Shown: positions 44,894-55,576 of the stretch, in pieces | Position numbering within the stretch: position 1 is the stretch's first letter | Layout of the letters: every line of letters begins with the position of its first letter | Source of the DNA: Chara braunii | Lineage: Eukaryota; Streptophyta; Charophyceae; Charales; Characeae | Assembly: GCA_003427395.1 (NCBI GenBank) | Contig: BFEA01000229.1 | Coordinates: 521,388 to 585,387 of the forward strand | Length of the DNA: 64,000 nt | Direction: 5' to 3' | Made by a program: the position numbers and the translations under genes | The notes under the pieces: model-generated | Seen by the model: the letters and a program-made list of their open reading frames with translations, nothing else | Told to the model about the DNA's origin: nothing | The model's database searches: none

Positions 44894-45238
44894 ACGTAAC
44901 CTTATTTCTGGGATCTCGTCCACCCGTGGATTGAGTTCGTATGGCTGCAATATCACCAAGTTCATATTAACGAAGTGACGTTCAGGCAATGGCGGTGCGA
45001 ACTCGTAGTGAATAACATCTACGTCGATCGGTCTCCTGAAAATAAGCCGTATGGGGGGTCTCTGCGCACTGTCATCCCAAAACCGCGGAACGTCCTCCTC
45101 TGAGTACAACTCTGACGGGTTATAAATAAATCGGCCTATCCTTTTTACTCTTTCTCCAGTACGCCTTTGGATTTCAACCCTTTCGGCCGTCGAATTGCGG
45201 TCGTAGAAAAGGAACAGGTCCATGGATCCCGCAACCAT
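44894..45238 (-). pseudogene. ORF1a N-terminal part, interrupted by element P
   Basis: MVAGSMDLFLFYDRNSTAER runs 115 codons without a stop to …DEIPEIRL, then hits P's 3' LTR. It begins after the same ctttttctttcag as at 20699. The protein includes …YNPSELYSEEDVPRFWDDS… and …RHFVNMNLVILQPYELNPRVD…. I know no homologous family. This is the cleanest copy of its N-terminal part. Confidence 0.6.
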
Positions 45239-45387
45239 CTGAAAGAAAAAGGAAGACGAATTTGATCAAGTTAAAACTAAGTATCACTTAAAATATTTGT
45301 CTTCCTTCTGACCCGTGCTTCTTATGGCACGACCAACCTCGTCAGGAGTATCCAAATGTACTCCGTTCAGCTAGTGGAACATGAGTC

Positions 45388-45405
45388 GGGCTGCTTGTGG
45401 CGCCA
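45388..45405 (-). other. TGGCGCC site (possible second primer-site relic)
   Basis: The minus strand reads tggcgccacaagcagccc, about 150 bases upstream of ORF1a. The same sequence is at 20865-20848 and a relative, tggcgccataagag, at 43650. It could be an ancestral primer site if ORF1 was once internal. No LTR end (CA) lies directly before it. Confidence 0.3.
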
Positions 45406-46429
45406 ACTCTCCATACGGTAGCGGTACCTAGGATGACCACTTAAAACAGGATTGCTAAGGCAATTTTTCTTTTTCGCAAGTCGTCAAGAAATATTTTTTT
45501 TCCGTGTGGATGCCTTTTCCATTACCCTAAGAGGTGGTCTGGGATACTCCTTCTCCTCGCCCAAGTACAAAACTCGGATCTCAGAAGTCGGGCCGTCTCC
45601 ACCGAATTGGCATAGTACCCCCCCGCAAAGCGGTCCACTCTAAGTCGATAACAGGGCCGGCCCCTAAGGCAACGAACCCCCGCCCCAGATGCCTCATAGA
45701 AAAAGGAAAAACACCTACACGGCAGACAAGTAAAGTCTTGCTGCCTAGCGTCAAAGTAAACTTAGGCGAAGAAAGAGGAATCGTAGAAAGATAGAATCAT
45801 TCAGACTGACAAACGTAGATGGAAGAGGGTTATTCGGGAAAGAATGGGTAACCTCAAGAATAAGTCTAAACCAAGTTGAATTTCTCTTCCTTATGCTCGC
45901 TTCATTTCTCGTCGTCTTCTTTCTCTTTTATTTATACATAGAACACAAGCACAAAGATGAAAAGTCAACCATTCTTTCACCGTCATCACTTTTATCCATT
46001 TCAGCCCATTTGCCATACCTGCAGTCAAAACCCAACAACACACAGACCACCATGCATTCCTTTACCATTGTCAGACTCCCAGTCATACACGCAAGAACAC
46101 ACATCCTCTTCCCTTTTTCAATGAACATTCAATGAAAACAGGTCAAAGCAATTGTGGGTTCACTCAGGTGTGAAGGGAACTGAGTCAATTTAACTGAATG
46201 ACCTTGAGTGAAAATTGAAGAAATGGCACACTCAGGAAGACCGTGTAAATCACACTCAAGAGAAGACGATCGTCACAATGAGTCGCCCGCAAAACAATCC
46301 ATACCACTCCTTAGAACGATCACTTGTCGCGACACCCTGTGTCGCCGCCGTAAACTTTTCGCAGCGTTCCCACACCACGGCTAGTTAAACCGGAGTCACC
46401 GTCAAAAGATTCCGACAGTGCTACCGCAG

Positions 46430-46790
46430 CACCGCCGAAAAACCCGGAACCGCTGCCGTAGAAAACCCGGTGGCGCTTCCGCACCACTACTGAAAAACCA
46501 GGCCTGCCGCCGCAAAAAACCGGCAGCACTTCCGCACCACCGCTGAGAAACCAGGCCTACCGCCGTAAAAAACCGGCAGCGCTTCCGCACCACCACTGAA
46601 AAAAACCGTGCCGCCGCAGCAAAATTTCAGCGGCATTTTCGTACTACCGCAGAAAAAGTCTGTGTCGCCGCAGCAAAATTTCGGCAACACTTTCGTACTA
46701 CCGCAGAAAAAGTCTGTGCCACCGCAGCAAAATTTCGGCAGCACTTTCGTACTACCGTAGAAAAAGTCTGTGCCGCCTGCCGTAGTACCG
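46430..46790 (-). repeat. ~57-bp tandem leader repeats, H 5' LTR
   Basis: Five units on the minus strand built around gaaagtgctgccgaaatttt and gcggcggcag. Matches 21830-22195. Confidence 0.75.
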
Positions 46791-47010
46791 CAGTGCCACT
46801 GGGCCTGTCCCGTGGGACCAGCACCAGCCAAAGGGGAAGGGAGTAGAGTGCTCCCTGCCTTGGCTATGGCTGCCTAGTCCTCCTCCTGGTGATCCTCTGA
46901 AGTCCTCCAGCTCCTCCTCACGTTGCCTCAGCAGCAGCTCCAGCAGCCACAACACTCAAGTGTGTCCGTCACACACTGGGAGCACGAGTGTTTTGTGTGG
47001 CAGCTGCCTT

Positions 47011-47017
47011 TTTTATA
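47011..47017 (-). promoter_or_regulatory. TATA box of the H 5' LTR
   Basis: The minus strand reads gccaatataaaaaagg between hairpin train and leader repeats. Confidence 0.55.
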
Positions 47018-47059
47018 TTGGCTGAAGAGAGTTGGACGTCACTCCAGCCCTCAGGCAAA

Positions 47060-47825
47060 AACGCGGGCTCACAGTGAGCCCTTGATCTGGCCTAGATCCA
47101 GGGCTGACTGTGGCCGCACCACAGCCACAGCCTTAGTGTGGGGCAGTTTCTTTAACTGCCCCATTTTTATTTTTATTTTCTTTTTCCCAGCTATCTCGGA
47201 ATCTGGCGAGATAGCTGGTCTCCTGCCATTTCCAAAACACTTTTTCTTTTCTTTTCTTGATAAGGGGTTGGAGAGATACAACCCCTTACAGTTTGATGTA
47301 CCTGGACCCTTTTTCCAGGGCAGATACATCGAGGGAAAGGCTGTATCTAGCCTTTTCCTTAGTGTCCCCTCAATTTTCAGGCTCCCTGCAAAAACGGGAG
47401 CCTGACAGTTACCTTTGGCAGCTTCTGCCAGAGTTAGCACCACGTGAGGACAAGTGTCCTCACTCAAAAAAAAAGAAAAAAAGAAAAAAAAAGACTAACT
47501 TCCAAATTTCTACTGAACCTGGCTTTTACCTCAGCTAGGTTCATGCTGTTGCTTGAAACAACCCTCCTCCTTTTTTTCTTTGCCCTCCCCTGAAAACAGG
47601 GAGGGTAGTTGTCAGGTTGGGAGAGGTAGGACCTGCCCTTCCTAACTCCCACGTCCCTCAGCTTTCCCTCACTGTTCCACTCGTGCACTGTGGGCCGCGA
47701 GATTTGAGATCTCACGACCATAGCCAATTTTCCCAAAAACAAAGTAGGAGCATTTGTGCTCCCACACAGTCTGAAAGACTGTTTCTTTGATCCACGAGGC
47801 GGTTGCCTCGTTTTTGTTTCACTGC
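47060..47825. repeat. Hairpin train, H 5' LTR
   Basis: Same series as 22482-23230: for example ggggcagtt...aactgcccc, ccagctatctcg...cgagatagctgg and acgaggc...gcctcgt all persist. The long stem tttggcag-ctt-ctgccagag has lost pairs here. Confidence 0.8.
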
Positions 47826-47843
47826 ACGAACAGGGAAAGGGGA

Positions 47844-47844
<1 letters not shown>

Positions 47845-47876
<32 letters not shown>

Positions 47877-47999
47877 ACAATAACAAAAAAAAACTTACCT
47901 TTGACTCCTGCATATCCCCAAGTTCTGGGGTAGATTCATTCGGTTTTGCTCACCCTGTCGGTGGCAGTCACATGGGTCAGCGAGGTAGGTGACCCCCTG

Positions 48000-48055
<56 letters not shown>

Positions 48056-48300
48056 NNNNNNNNNNNNNNNNNNNNNNNNNNNNNNNNNNNNNNNNNNNNN
48101 NNNNNNNNNNNNNNNNNNNNNNNNNNNNNNNNNNNNNNNNNNNNNNNNNNNNNNNNNNNNNNNNNNNNNNNNNNNNNNNNNNNNNNNNNNNNNNNNNNNN
48201 NNNNNNNNNNNNNNNNNNNNNNNNNNNNNNNNNNNNNNNNNNNNNNNNNNNNNNNNNNNNNNNNNNNNNNNNNNTCTATCTATCTATCTATCTATCTATC
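47845..48300. repeat. Microsatellites around a 219-N gap
   Basis: (CAA)n at 47845-47880, (CT)n at 48003-48055, N run 48056-48274, then (TCTA)n and (CT)n to 48315. The gap probably extends the CT/TCTA repeat. Frames crossing it are artefacts. Confidence 0.9.
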
Positions 48301-48354
48301 TCTCTCTCTCTCTCTGCACCTAGGCCCCTTAGGTGCCAGGTTCAGGCGCAGATG

Positions 48355-48407
48355 GACTGTTGGGGTCCAGCCTCCTGATGAGTCGGTGAAACCCCGACGA
48401 AACAGTC
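48355..48407 (+). ncRNA. Hammerhead ribozyme, type III topology
   Basis: All conserved parts are present in order. Stem III 5' strand GACTGT (48355-48360), H17 = T at 48361 as the cleavage nucleotide, stem I GGGG/CCTC with a 5-nt loop (48362-48374), CTGATGA core (48375-48381), stem II GTCGG/CCGAC (48382-48386, 48394-48398) with a 7-nt loop, GAAA core (48399-48402), stem III 3' strand ACAGTC (48402-48407). Stem III is 6 bp and perfect. Cleavage is predicted after 48361. It lies on the + strand, antisense to the surrounding H LTR. The equivalent place in the 3' LTR is in the N gap. Confidence 0.8.
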
Positions 48408-48439
48408 TGGTGCACCCCATCCCCTTCTCCTTCTCTGTG

Positions 48440-48530
48440 CGCCTGTACCTAGGCGCTATAAGCGCCGGGTTCAGGCACAGTGGTTGTTTGTCGGGTTTAC
48501 AACCCCGACGAACCCTGCGAACGGACAGTT
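48440..48530 (+). pseudogene. Degenerate second hammerhead-like unit
   Basis: Parallels the region before and through the ribozyme: gtacctaggcgctataagcg, ccgggttcaggcacag, tttgtcgggtttacaacccc, gacgaa. A stem II-like GTCGGG/CCCGAC and GAA remain but CTGATGA is missing. The first unit begins gcacctaggccccttaggtg at 48316. The two units form a ~115-bp direct repeat. Confidence 0.5.
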
Positions 48531-48742
48531 TTCAGCCCGTGAAAAGAAAAGAAAAGAAAAAATCTAACTTAAAGAATCTGAAACGAAATCTAAAAAAAAA
48601 AAAAAAAAAAACTAAGAAAATCTAAAAGAGAAACAAAGAAAACAGTCAGGCGCCGTTGAAAACGACGCCCTGCCGTTTTCTCAGGGACTGTAAGTCCTTG
48701 TTCTTCTCAACGCGCCATCTGGCGCCTCGTAGGTAGGATTCC

Positions 48743-48776
<34 letters not shown>

Positions 48777-48925
48777 GGTAATAGAGAAAACCGTTCGCTT
48801 ATGCCAACGGTTACAACTATGTGCCCTTAGGCACATCTTTGGGCGTCATGTGGCGCTATTCTTCTTTATTTGTTTTTATTTTATTTATTTTTGTTTTTGT
48901 TTTTATTTTTATTTATTTATTTCGG

Positions 48926-48966
48926 CCATTTTCTCGATTTATGCGTGTCGTCGTTGTCGATGATCT
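48926..48966 (-). pseudogene. U6 snRNA 3'-end-like sequence
   Basis: The minus strand reads acgacgacacgcataaatcg, agaaaatgg. Shorter than the copy at 24255: the catgg/ctgcgc part is deleted. Confidence 0.65.
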
Positions 48967-49038
48967 GGACCGCGCGATCTTCAAATCGGGCGGTCGAGGT
49001 AGACCGCACCTCTATAAAAAAAACGGGCAGTTCCAAAA

Positions 49039-49126
49039 GGAGTTAACCCGGAAGTACCACAAGTGAGATTCGATCCCCATATCAGTGGGATGAGAGTTGA
49101 GTGTGTTATCCTACTGGGCTAGCTCA
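49039..49126 (-). pseudogene. tRNA-like sequence
   Basis: Nearly identical to 24393-24480: box A tagcccagtagg and box B-like ggatcgaatct on the minus strand. Closing stem partly mutated. Confidence 0.6.
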
Positions 49127-50399
49127 TGTTTCACATTAAACAAGAGCTGCTCTTCAATATGAAGAGCTTAGCCCAGGTAACATCCCTGCCTGCGGCTTTG
49201 CAGGCTCCGCCTGTATGTGGCCTAGCAGGCCTGCCCCGACTGTGGCTTAGCAGGGCTGCCCTGCATGTGGCCTGCCGGCTTACCTGCCTGTGGCCTACCC
49301 ATACCGATTAACCGTGTGGCCGCGGCTGGGTCGGCCATCGAACCGGGTAAGTCTTGGCATTGGCCTATCGGCCCCAAGGCTCGACGTCAAACCCCGCGGC
49401 CTGCGTCGCGGCCCTATACCCCACGCAACCCTCTTTTTAGCCCACTTAAGTCCTGAATCGCCCGGCTTAATAATCGCGCGACATTATTATAGGTAGGATG
49501 GATTTAGTTTTAGCATTCCTTTATCCGCACGTTCCTGCGGCTTCGACAAAAATGTAGCCTTTGTCGTTCACACCCGATGCATCCGGACTAAATCTGAAAA
49601 CTCTTAGTTTCTCAGTCATAGGTCAGGTCTGAATAAACATTTGGCAAACGTCAGTCTCATCAAGTCCTTCAATTCAACACAAGAGTCGAACTACGTCCGA
49701 TGTTAAAAAACACCGGCAAATACCCTTGTCAGGGTTTTTGCCCCGACAACGCCCATGCCGTCGAACGGACTAGCAGAGAGGCAAAGGAACGATGAAACGG
49801 GGGCTAAGGTTGTAGGAGGGGTTATTGCTGCGGCATGGAGGATCCCCAGGGAGGTTAACAGTTAGCAGTTTAATTTCAGTTGACCAAGCTGCAACTGCGT
49901 TCAAGCCGCCATTGCGGGGTCCTCAGGTGATGGAAAGATAACGAGGCTCTCTTCTGAGAGTTGAGTCAGTCTCTCTTCTGTATCTTGAGTGTCTGAAACG
50001 CCTTCTTCTGTCTTTCTTACTCTCAGTCTAATCTTTGTTCAGAGAGAAAGGCGACAGGCGGGTTTGTAACCCGTAAGACCGTGACAAGACTATGTGGGGA
50101 GTCAACCCATCGATTGAGGGAGCTCTGTCGGAACTCAGGAGGCGTTCTGGAGCCAGGGAACTGAAAGGTAACTATTACTTTCGTTCAGTAAACCCGATTA
50201 TAACCCATTATTTGTGTTCCTTATTATGTTTTGACTGAGTATATTGTGTGCATCCCTACTTTGACTTTCAGGATATGATTCAGACTAAGTAAAGGTATGT
50301 ATGCGTAATGTCAGTTTCAGTTTCATTGTTTGATTGAAAGCAGATTGTGGGGTTGGAGGAAAACAGTCTTGCTTAAATTTGACTGAGTCCTTCAGGGCT

Positions 50400-51120
50400 G
50401 GTCAAGTCTCTATAAGTTTGGGGAGGCTCAATGCTTTGTTTATTTTGAATTGTTTGGAGAGTCAGACATGTTCTATAAGTTTGAGTGGTCTGGTTGCTCT
50501 GACTTGCAAGGGCTGACTGTGATTGGTTTTTCAAGGACCAAGCATGTTCCATAAGTTTGGGTGGCTTGGTCGCTTTGTTTATTTTGGGTTTCTTTCAGTT
50601 TCTTCTGTTTCTGAACGAGGAGGTCTCAACATGTTCCATAAGTTTGGGTGACTCAACCTCTTCGTGCTTCAGGTAAGAGAAAGGATTTGGCAGAGGACCA
50701 AACATGTTCCATACGTTTGGGTGGTCTTGGTTCAAAGCCGCACACATGCTAGAACCGGAAGGTTATAACTTGGCTATATTTTACTATTATTCTATATATG
50801 AACAGGCTAGTCAGACAGTATTCCATAAGTTTGGGTGGTCTGACTATATAGCTTATCACAAACTCAAGAGAATATTAACTAAGAATAAATTTGTGGTACG
50901 AAGGGGCAGATTGAATCTTGAGCTAAAGATGATCGGTTCAGTTATATGCTACCTCAAAAGATCAAGTGCAAATAATTATATAAAATTGGGATACTTAAAC
51001 AGTTCAGGACGACTAGGGTGGCCTAGTCATATACCCAAAGAAAAGAAAAGTTGTTGTGCCATGTGTTTGTGCATACTTAATGGCTGAGCTAGACATATTT
51101 CATAAGTTTGGGTGGTCTAG
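50400..51120 (+). repeat. Array of hairpins with one invariant loop (copy II)
   Basis: Same series as 14265-14986. Clear stems: 50463-50492 (CAGAC/GTCTG), 50536-50571 (8 bp perfect, GACCAAGC), 50808-50846 (9 bp perfect, TAGTCAGAC) and about 51088-51122 (GCTAGAC/GTCTAGC). Loops keep ataagtttgggtg. Stem 50808-50846 is an A-T pair where copy I has G-C. Confidence 0.85.
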
Positions 51121-51399
51121 CCTTATGCTTTATGTAAATTGGGTATAAAGAGATAAATCATTGAAAGAGTATGAACTATTGTTTGATAAGTTGACTTTGG
51201 GCTGGTGAGAGAACTTACCTTTGTGGTTTAGCCTTGCATGTGACTGAGTGAGATTGCTACTTGGTCTGAGTTTCAGTTGATAGGTAGTTGTTTTAGTTGC
51301 TCGCCACGTACTAGAGTGATAGGAGTTAGGTTCAATTCCTACATTTTCTGAGCTGAGTTCATTTTACTTAGGTCAATTTTTGCATTTTTTGTGATCTTT

Positions 51400-51990
51400 T
51401 GTTATACTTGGTCTTGTACAAATCTTGGTAAGTCACTTTCTCTACGGAAAGCGCTACCGAAATTTCTACAAAACCAAGAAGTTAGTCAGATTTTGATTTT
51501 TCAAAGTTCAGTTTGTCTCACTTTTATATATGGCTTAGTAAATATCTGGAAAACCCTTTTTTTTAAAGGGATTGTTGCCCAAATTTTTATTAATTCAGGG
51601 AGTTAGACAAAATTGGATCTTGAGAAGTTAAATTCAATTAAAATTCTGAACTTAGCTTTGTGTAAATCTTGGATTAACACTTTTATGAAGGGAGTGTTGC
51701 CGAAATTTTTACAAATCTAAGGAGTTAGTTAAATTTTATCTTAGTTGAACTCAATTTTGTTTTTGGGTTCATATCTGACTCACTAAAAATCAAGAAAGTC
51801 TTCTTTCCTAAAGAGCGTGCTGCCAAAGTTCTTACTAATTCAGGGAGTTAGACAAAATTTGACTTTCCAGAATTAGAGACTGTTTTTGTTTTCATATTTG
51901 AGTTAGTATAAATTATGAGAAGACACTTTTTCTGCGGGAAGCGCTGCCGAAATTTTTTTAATTTAAAGGAGTTAGATTATATTTTGACAG
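51400..51990 (+). repeat. Five ~120-bp hairpin modules with GCGCTGCC core (copy II)
   Basis: Cores near 51451, 51575, 51695, 51825 and 51945 (for example gcgctgccgaaattttt), each followed by ggagttag or a variant and each inside its own outer stem. Parallels 15240-15830 with lower GC. Confidence 0.8.
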
Positions 51991-52700
51991 GTGACGATTC
52001 TGGCAATCCACTCTGTATAGAGGAGATTCGACCAGGGTCTACCTTTCTTTTGACACTTGCTTAGAGGTAGGCTTAGGCTTAGTTAAGTACAATGATTTTG
52101 AGCAAGATCGTGATATTGAGATTATTCTCCATGGACTTATAGGTTTAGCTTGGGGATTGGTCTGTCTTGTGTTACTGGTCCTCTTGATCGCTTGATTCAG
52201 GATTTGAACTAGATTCAGCTTGATCCTACGAGGATCATCGTAACAGGTCGGTTGTCGATTCATCGGTTTACGATTCAGCTCCAATCTACTCTTGCCACTC
52301 AACCTAAAGGCTTTAGCCTTGTGGTTTGAAATATTTCATTGTGTTTTTACCCAGACTTTATTGAATGACCATTTAACAAAGGCACTGAGTATTTTATTAT
52401 TGGAAGGGTGCGCTAAGGTTGAGGTTTATATGGCTAAAGCAAGGGGTATGAGCACAAATAATGGTTGAAGTTGACCCCGTGTAGTGCATGGACTTTTGGT
52501 TGAATCTTTGATGTGATTGCAGGTATGTTTGGTGGCTCGGACTTTGGATTTGACTGTCTGCGATCATATACATATTTATGGCTGAGAGGAGTCTCACTTT
52601 GATTGTGAAAAGTGATCGTCACATATTTATAACCCTCTCTATATATGTAAATACATATGTCTTGAGTGTTTCGAGCGGCCTACTGCGACAACGAGTAAGG

Positions 52701-53108
52701 GTTAAACAAATTATGTTTTTGAAAGAAAAGGGAGTTCTCATTTTATCCTTGGTTTTTTTTTTATAAAGTTTTTATAGTTGGACGTTGTAGTCCATGACAG
52801 CCGTCAAAGTCAAACCCCTTGATTTCTCTTCAGGCCCTAGATGAGGGAGCTGGTCTCCAGGGCGATAAGAGACGATTGTCACCACAAGCATGAACCTGTG
52901 TACCACCCACTCTTCGCAGGATGCAGAAGAGGGTGTCAACATAAAAATTATGGCAAATTTTGAGGCAGGATGAACACATGTGGACACCATATTTCAACTG
53001 TTGGAACTGTGTTTATAAACTGTTTGGCGGGGGGGGGGGTCATGTGTTATACCAAAAGTCAAGGAAACCAACATTGACCAAATATTGGAAAAACTGAAAC
53101 TGGTGTGT
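52701..53108. other. No recognisable feature
   Basis: Unassigned DNA between LTR 2 and the minisatellite, with a G run at 53026-53038. No coding frame is supported. Confidence 0.5.
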
Positions 53109-53295
53109 TCATCTATTGGTCCAACTGTTGAAAGGATGTTGGTCTAACTGTTGAACAATTGTAGAAAACTTGTTGAAAATTTGTTGAAGAGTTGTTGACA
53201 CCTTGTTGAAATGTGTTGAAAACTTGTTGAAACGTGTTGAAAACTTGTTGAACTGTGTTGAAAGCTTGTTGAAACGTGTTGAAAACGTGTTCACC
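53109..53295. repeat. Minisatellite of TTGAAAACTTG-type units
   Basis: gttgaaaacttgttgaaacg and variants repeat with a ~24-bp period (two 12-bp half units). Translations become artefactual N/F/S/T or L/K/R repeats. Confidence 0.8.
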
Positions 53296-53477
53296 TTTCG
53301 TACAAACCGCGTTCTGTATTGGGGGGAAAATCGTTTTTTTGGCTCATGTCGTGGGTTTTCGTGGTTTGTTCCTGTCCTTTTCTCCTGCTGGACAATACGC
53401 TATGCACTTTCGCAAATGTCAAGCGTTGGGTCTTCTGGCGGACCTGGCATGCAACGACATCAATGACTGCATATAGA

Positions 53478-53520
53478 GAGAGATAGCCATAAATAGATAG
53501 ATAGATAGATAGATAGATAC

Positions 53521-53573
<53 letters not shown>
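53478..53573. repeat. (GATA)n/(GA)n microsatellite
   Basis: gatagatagata from about 53487 passes into an uninterrupted ga repeat up to 53573. Confidence 0.95.
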
Positions 53574-53576
<3 letters not shown>

Positions 53577-53773
53577 GATGTTTTCGTTAAAAGTGAAATT
53601 GTTTTCATGTTCACTTTTTATTTTAATTGTAAAATGACACCAAGAACTGAGGAAAAAATAAGCAAACAATGAGAAAACAATGGTTATACATGAAAGTTGT
53701 TGAAATAAATTAAACACAAATTTTCACCTCGAATATTCACACGTACACAAGCCGCAAACATGTCACTCAAGGA

Positions 53774-53960
53774 TTGGCAATCCACTCTGTAAACATGACA
53801 CTCAGTAAAACACGCCAACCTCATCAAAAACTGATGAGAAGTCTATGAAATATCATTATACATTGTTGGCAATCCACTTTGTAAACATGTCACTCAGTAA
53901 AACACGCCAACCTCATCAAAAACTGATGAGAAGTCTAGGAAATGTCATTATACATTGTCA
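53774..53960. repeat. 92-bp tandem duplication
   Basis: ttggcaatccact starts at 53774 and 53866. The two units differ at about five sites. Each contains actgatgagaagtcta followed by gaaat. It lies just downstream of the Ulp1 gene's end (which is on the minus strand). Confidence 0.85.
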
Positions 53961-54071
53961 ACATATTTTCAAAATTGTCTACAATACACATTTTCACCCG
54001 AAATATTCACACTAAGTAAACATGTCAACCTCATTTTTCCAGACCTAGAACCTGAATTCTCATTGACTTTC

Positions 54072-54793
54072 CTATCTAACCATAGACAAAATGTCAAATG
54101 TTATTCTAAGTCTCATATTAGGAATACTATCTTTGAGAAACCGAACGGAGGGAAGTGACCTTTTGCAAGCAAAGATGCAAAACCTAACATAAAAACACCA
54201 CAACTAGAAGAATCCTCTTGAGTAGGAATCCCACCTACTGATGCATCAAAGTAGGATGTAGGCTCCTCCACATGATATTTTTCCCGAAGATTTTATCGCT
54301 GAAACTCCGCTCTGAAAAAACCTGCCAAAAGTTTGAAGGTTGGACCGTAGTCAATACGATGGAGAGAGTCTACGAGGCGGAATTTACACTCAGAGCGATC
54401 TATACTGACATAAGCGAAGGCCCAACGATTTTCGAAATGGAGAGGGATAAATACCAAATCAAAATTGAAAAGATTTATGTCCTTCACCCATCTCGTCCCT
54501 TCGGAGTATGCGATTTCAGCGGACTGAGCTTTTGATAATCTGGGAAAGAAAAAAGAATTTAGAATATGCACAGATGGAATGCTACAAGAACTTCCATCTT
54601 TTGCCACTTCTGCACATGTCAAATCCACCTTCTTGATGTAGTCATTGGTGATCTGAACGGCTAGCAGGTACAAATTGATGACTTCATCATTTAACCATTC
54701 TCCATCTTTGGCGGCGAGCATGTTGGCAATCTGATTTTTGGCATGTTTCAGAAAGTTCGATCCTGAGATACGTCTGTGGAGACAAAACTGTCA
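54072..54793 (-). pseudogene. Ulp1-type (C48) cysteine protease domain
   Basis: NMLAAKDGEWLNDEVINLYL starts the fold, followed by VHILNSFFFPRLS, FDLVFIPLHFENRWAFAYVS and KFRLVDSLH. After a TAA at 54293, GIPTQEDSSSCGVFMLGFAS gives the Q...C catalytic loop with Cys at 54200-54202. A frameshift near 54135 precedes …IPNMRLRITFDILSMVR and TAG at 54072. The family cleaves SUMO-like modifiers. Asp (VDSL) and Cys are present, but the residue before Trp, normally the catalytic His, is Arg (54425-54427). Ulp1 domains occur in plant transposons, which would fit this setting. Confidence 0.85.
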
Positions 54794-55576
54794 CTCCCCT
54801 TCTTCTTTTATAGCCATAACCAACCTCCTTCTCGCCAATGCAGGTTGAAAGTGTTGGGGGTTTCATATAATGTGATGACCCCATGTGGCATCATCCGTCA
54901 CCGTATAATCGTCTCGGCACACTATAGGCCCCGGAAGCAGTCGAATGTCTGCAGGGATTGTGTCTCCAATCTCATACTCCAAAGACTCATCAGGTGGAGG
55001 TTGTTGTGGAGTTCGAAAGCGTAGCAATTCCATAATAATACTTGGGTTGTGTGCAAATGGTGCCAGAGTTGCCACCAACTCTGGGGAGATCATTGCTAGA
55101 ACACTCGGATCCAAACTGCCTCCGGATGCCACCGCCATCGTATTGCCCGCCATCTGAGTCGGCGTAACAATAGAAGAAGTCGGCGGCTGAGTCATTAACT
55201 GACCCGTTGAAACCGTCATGCTCGAAGCTCCTCCAAAACCGGACGATGTGCCTGGAACACCCATTCTCTGTGAATCCGGGCTACAAGCTCTTTGCCTCTC
55301 AGCTGCCAAAGCCGCTTGCAAAGTGTCATCAACACTCTCTTCTTCTGAGTCGTCGGCATCAAAGTCTTCACCATCCACAAAACAAATCGCATAACCTGCG
55401 ATTGTAAACGCCCCGATTTGTTGGTCGAAGTACATGGTCTCCAAGTGGTCGAGAAATGAAACCTCCTTCTCCGATGGTGCTTTATGCTAACCCCTCAAGA
55501 GCTTCTCCACTTGTCTTCTTCTGAGGACATAAGTACGTTCCCCTCTGTCTTGCGGCTTTGTTTCGAAGAGAAACTC
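54794..55576 (-). pseudogene. Acidic linker between methyltransferase-like and Ulp1 parts
   Basis: In phase across a TGA (55577) and a TAG (55487-55489). It contains LETMYFDQQIGAFTIAGYAI, a D/E-rich stretch (GEDFDADDSEEESVDD), Ser/Thr/Met-rich low complexity and SPELVATLAPFAHNPSIIME. A TGA at 54863 follows. No domain assigned. Confidence 0.5.

Larger units (their letters stand above)
18415..49748 (-). mobile_element. Element H: large Ty3/gypsy retrotransposon, nested and partly inverted
   Basis: Read on the minus strand: 5' LTR from 49748, ORF1 in the LTR, gag, protease, RT, RNase H, integrase, a ~1.5-kb untranslated part, polypurine tract and 3' LTR 25103-18415. The termini are TGTCGGGG and CTCGACA, flanked by ACGC duplications. 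Element P is inserted in ORF1 of the 5' LTR. A 5.3-kb segment (28555-33870) is inverted, with loss of the RT core and about 240 bp of P's LTR at the breakpoints. All ORFs carry stops or shifts, so H is dead. The assembly rests on matching termini, duplications and the complementary halves of ORF1 and pol. Confidence 0.65.
44894..49748 (-). mobile_element. 5' LTR of element H, outer part
   Basis: On the minus strand it starts TGTCGGGGCAAAAACC at 49748 and follows the 3' LTR 25103-20358 closely. It includes the tRNA-like and U6-like blocks, the hammerhead region, hairpin train, TATA (47011-47017), ~57-bp repeats, conserved block and the first part of ORF1a. It is cut at 44894 by element P. The remainder is at 29706-31149. 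Confidence 0.7.
49749..52700 (+). mobile_element. LTR 2, third part
   Basis: Starts with the right ACGC duplication of H (49749-49752). From about 49870 it follows LTR 3 from about 13730 to 16480: ccgccattgcggggtcctcagg, both hairpin arrays, attgaatgaccatttaacaaaggcactgagta, and gtgatcgtcacat near 52615. Similarity fades after about 52700 and the terminal module is not found, so the 3' end of LTR 2 is lost or unrecognised. Confidence 0.6.

Noticed and set aside
53774-53960. Tandem hammerhead ribozymes in the 92-bp repeat (ctgatgag...gaaat)
   Set aside because: The bases between CTGATGA and GAAA cannot form a stem II, and no stem III partner exists around the GAAA in either unit.
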